DNA of 7,365 bases, from contig JASLEQ010000303.1 of assembly GCA_030151135.1 (NCBI GenBank), positions 1 through 7,365 on the forward strand. The letters are read 5' to 3'. This DNA comes from Candidatus Sulfotelmatobacter sp. (lineage in GTDB: Bacteria > Acidobacteriota > Terriglobia > Terriglobales > SbA1). The stretch's first letter is position 1. Each line of letters opens with the position of its first letter. The translations under genes were made by a program, and so were the position numbers. Under the pieces are notes generated by a model. That model searched no databases and was not told the DNA's origin. It worked only from the letters and a program-made list of their open reading frames with translations. Shown here piece by piece: positions 7,044-7,365 of this stretch.

Positions 7044-7067
7044 CGGCCCAGCCGGGACGCTGGGCCG
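7044..7067 (-). terminator. GC-rich hairpin downstream of the PfpI-family gene, candidate terminator
   Basis: CGGCCCAGC (7044-7052) and GCTGGGCCG (7059-7067) form a perfect 9-bp stem with a 6-base loop (CGGGAC). The hairpin begins 21 bp past the stop codon of the PfpI-family gene and precedes the glpD leader. There is no run of T right after the stem on either strand, so it is not a classical intrinsic terminator. It may be a U-tract-less terminator or an RNA 3'-end stabiliser. The perfect symmetry and placement make a role in ending the upstream transcript plausible. Confidence 0.55.
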
Positions 7068-7088
7068 TGATTCCGAGATCAATGGTGC

Positions 7089-7365
7089 TTAAGCTGCTTT
7101 CTCGAGAGGCTGGCGGCTCTCCTGGCCAAACAGGAGAATGGTCTCGCGATTGAAAGCGGGAAGATCATCGGGCTTGCGGCTGGTGACGAGCCTGCCATCG
7201 CGGATAACTTCTTTGTCTTGCCAGGTCGCGCCGGCGTTTTGCAGGTCTGTCTTCAGGGATGGCCATGACGTCATCGTTTTGCCTTTAACGCCTCCGGCTT
7301 CAATCAGTGTCCAGGGACCATGACAGATGGCTGCGATGGGTTTGCCCTGGTCCACAAAATGACGA
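7089..7365 (-). CDS. DJ-1/PfpI-family protein, C-terminal part (5' truncated by window edge)
   Basis: The frame enters at the right edge and ends in TAA at 7091-7089; about 91 codons are visible of a protein usually near 170-190 residues. The fragment reads [18 protein letters not shown] near the edge: this is the nucleophile elbow of the PfpI/YhbO group, with the catalytic cysteine followed directly by histidine in 'AICHGPW'. Downstream '[20 protein letters not shown]' and '[19 protein letters not shown]' match the family's conserved second half; '[13 protein letters not shown]' is especially typical. Members were first described as intracellular proteases and later as glyoxalase III or protein/nucleotide deglycases acting on methylglyoxal and glyoxal adducts; which activity applies is debated. 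The GTG at 7355 is an internal valine, not a start. The gene precedes glpD on the same strand but is separated from it by 219 bp with a strong hairpin, so it is probably a separate unit. Confidence 0.93.
   Translation of the reverse strand, partial: RHFVDQGKPIAAICHGPWTLIEAGGVKGKTMTSWPSLKTDLQNAGATWQDKEVIRDGRLVTSRKPDDLPAFNRETILLFGQESRQPLEKAA

Noticed and set aside
1..7365. A new defence, mobile or biosynthetic system in the window
   Set aside because: All seven genes belong to housekeeping or widespread families on alternating strands. There are no transposases, integrases, tandem repeats, RNA genes or unusual composition to suggest an island.

Overview
The window is an ordinary, moderately GC-rich bacterial chromosomal segment. 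It is densely packed with long genes and shows no mobile element, CRISPR array, rRNA/tRNA or phage signature. The gene content and protein style point to the Acidobacteriota (Terriglobia/Koribacter-like) as the most likely source. The pointers are a BshC beginning with an 'AHCLPFSQIPHTTRLF'-type N-terminus, a rhomboid protease with a TPR tail, and a 'QRTAVNTEAKYLMLRHAFE'-type GNAT. This assignment is inference from family resemblance, not from a search.

Layout from left to right. (1) The C-terminal half of a LysE/RhtB-type exporter (+, cut by the left edge). (2) 69 bp downstream on the same strand, a small cysteine-free protein with an N-terminal hydrophobic segment and a thioredoxin-like/Atp10-like body (410-952). 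(3) Converging on it with only 3 bp between stop codons, bshC, the last enzyme of bacillithiol synthesis (-; best start is the GTG at 2584, not the upstream ATG at 2623). (4) A 268-bp divergent intergenic region. (5) A GNAT-family acetyltransferase of the RimJ/RimL type (+, 2853-3488). (6) Converging on it, a rhomboid intramembrane serine protease with a long TM1-TM2 insertion and a TPR-like C-terminal domain (-, 3564-5102). (7) Upstream of it on the same strand, an FAD-dependent glycerol-3-phosphate dehydrogenase, glpD (-, 5226-6869). (8) After a 219-bp gap holding a strong GC-rich hairpin, the C-terminal part of a DJ-1/PfpI-family protein (-, cut by the right edge).

The genes do not form one obvious pathway. 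A loose theme is possible: GlpD feeds dihydroxyacetone phosphate, a methylglyoxal source, while bacillithiol (BshC) and PfpI/DJ-1 proteins are both linked to electrophile and carbonyl handling. The genes sit on different strands and are separated by unrelated ones, so this is speculation. I did not find a convincing undescribed system. The items most worth a second look are the cysteine-free Atp10-like protein, the architecture of the rhomboid, and a possible leader hairpin over the rhomboid ribosome binding site.
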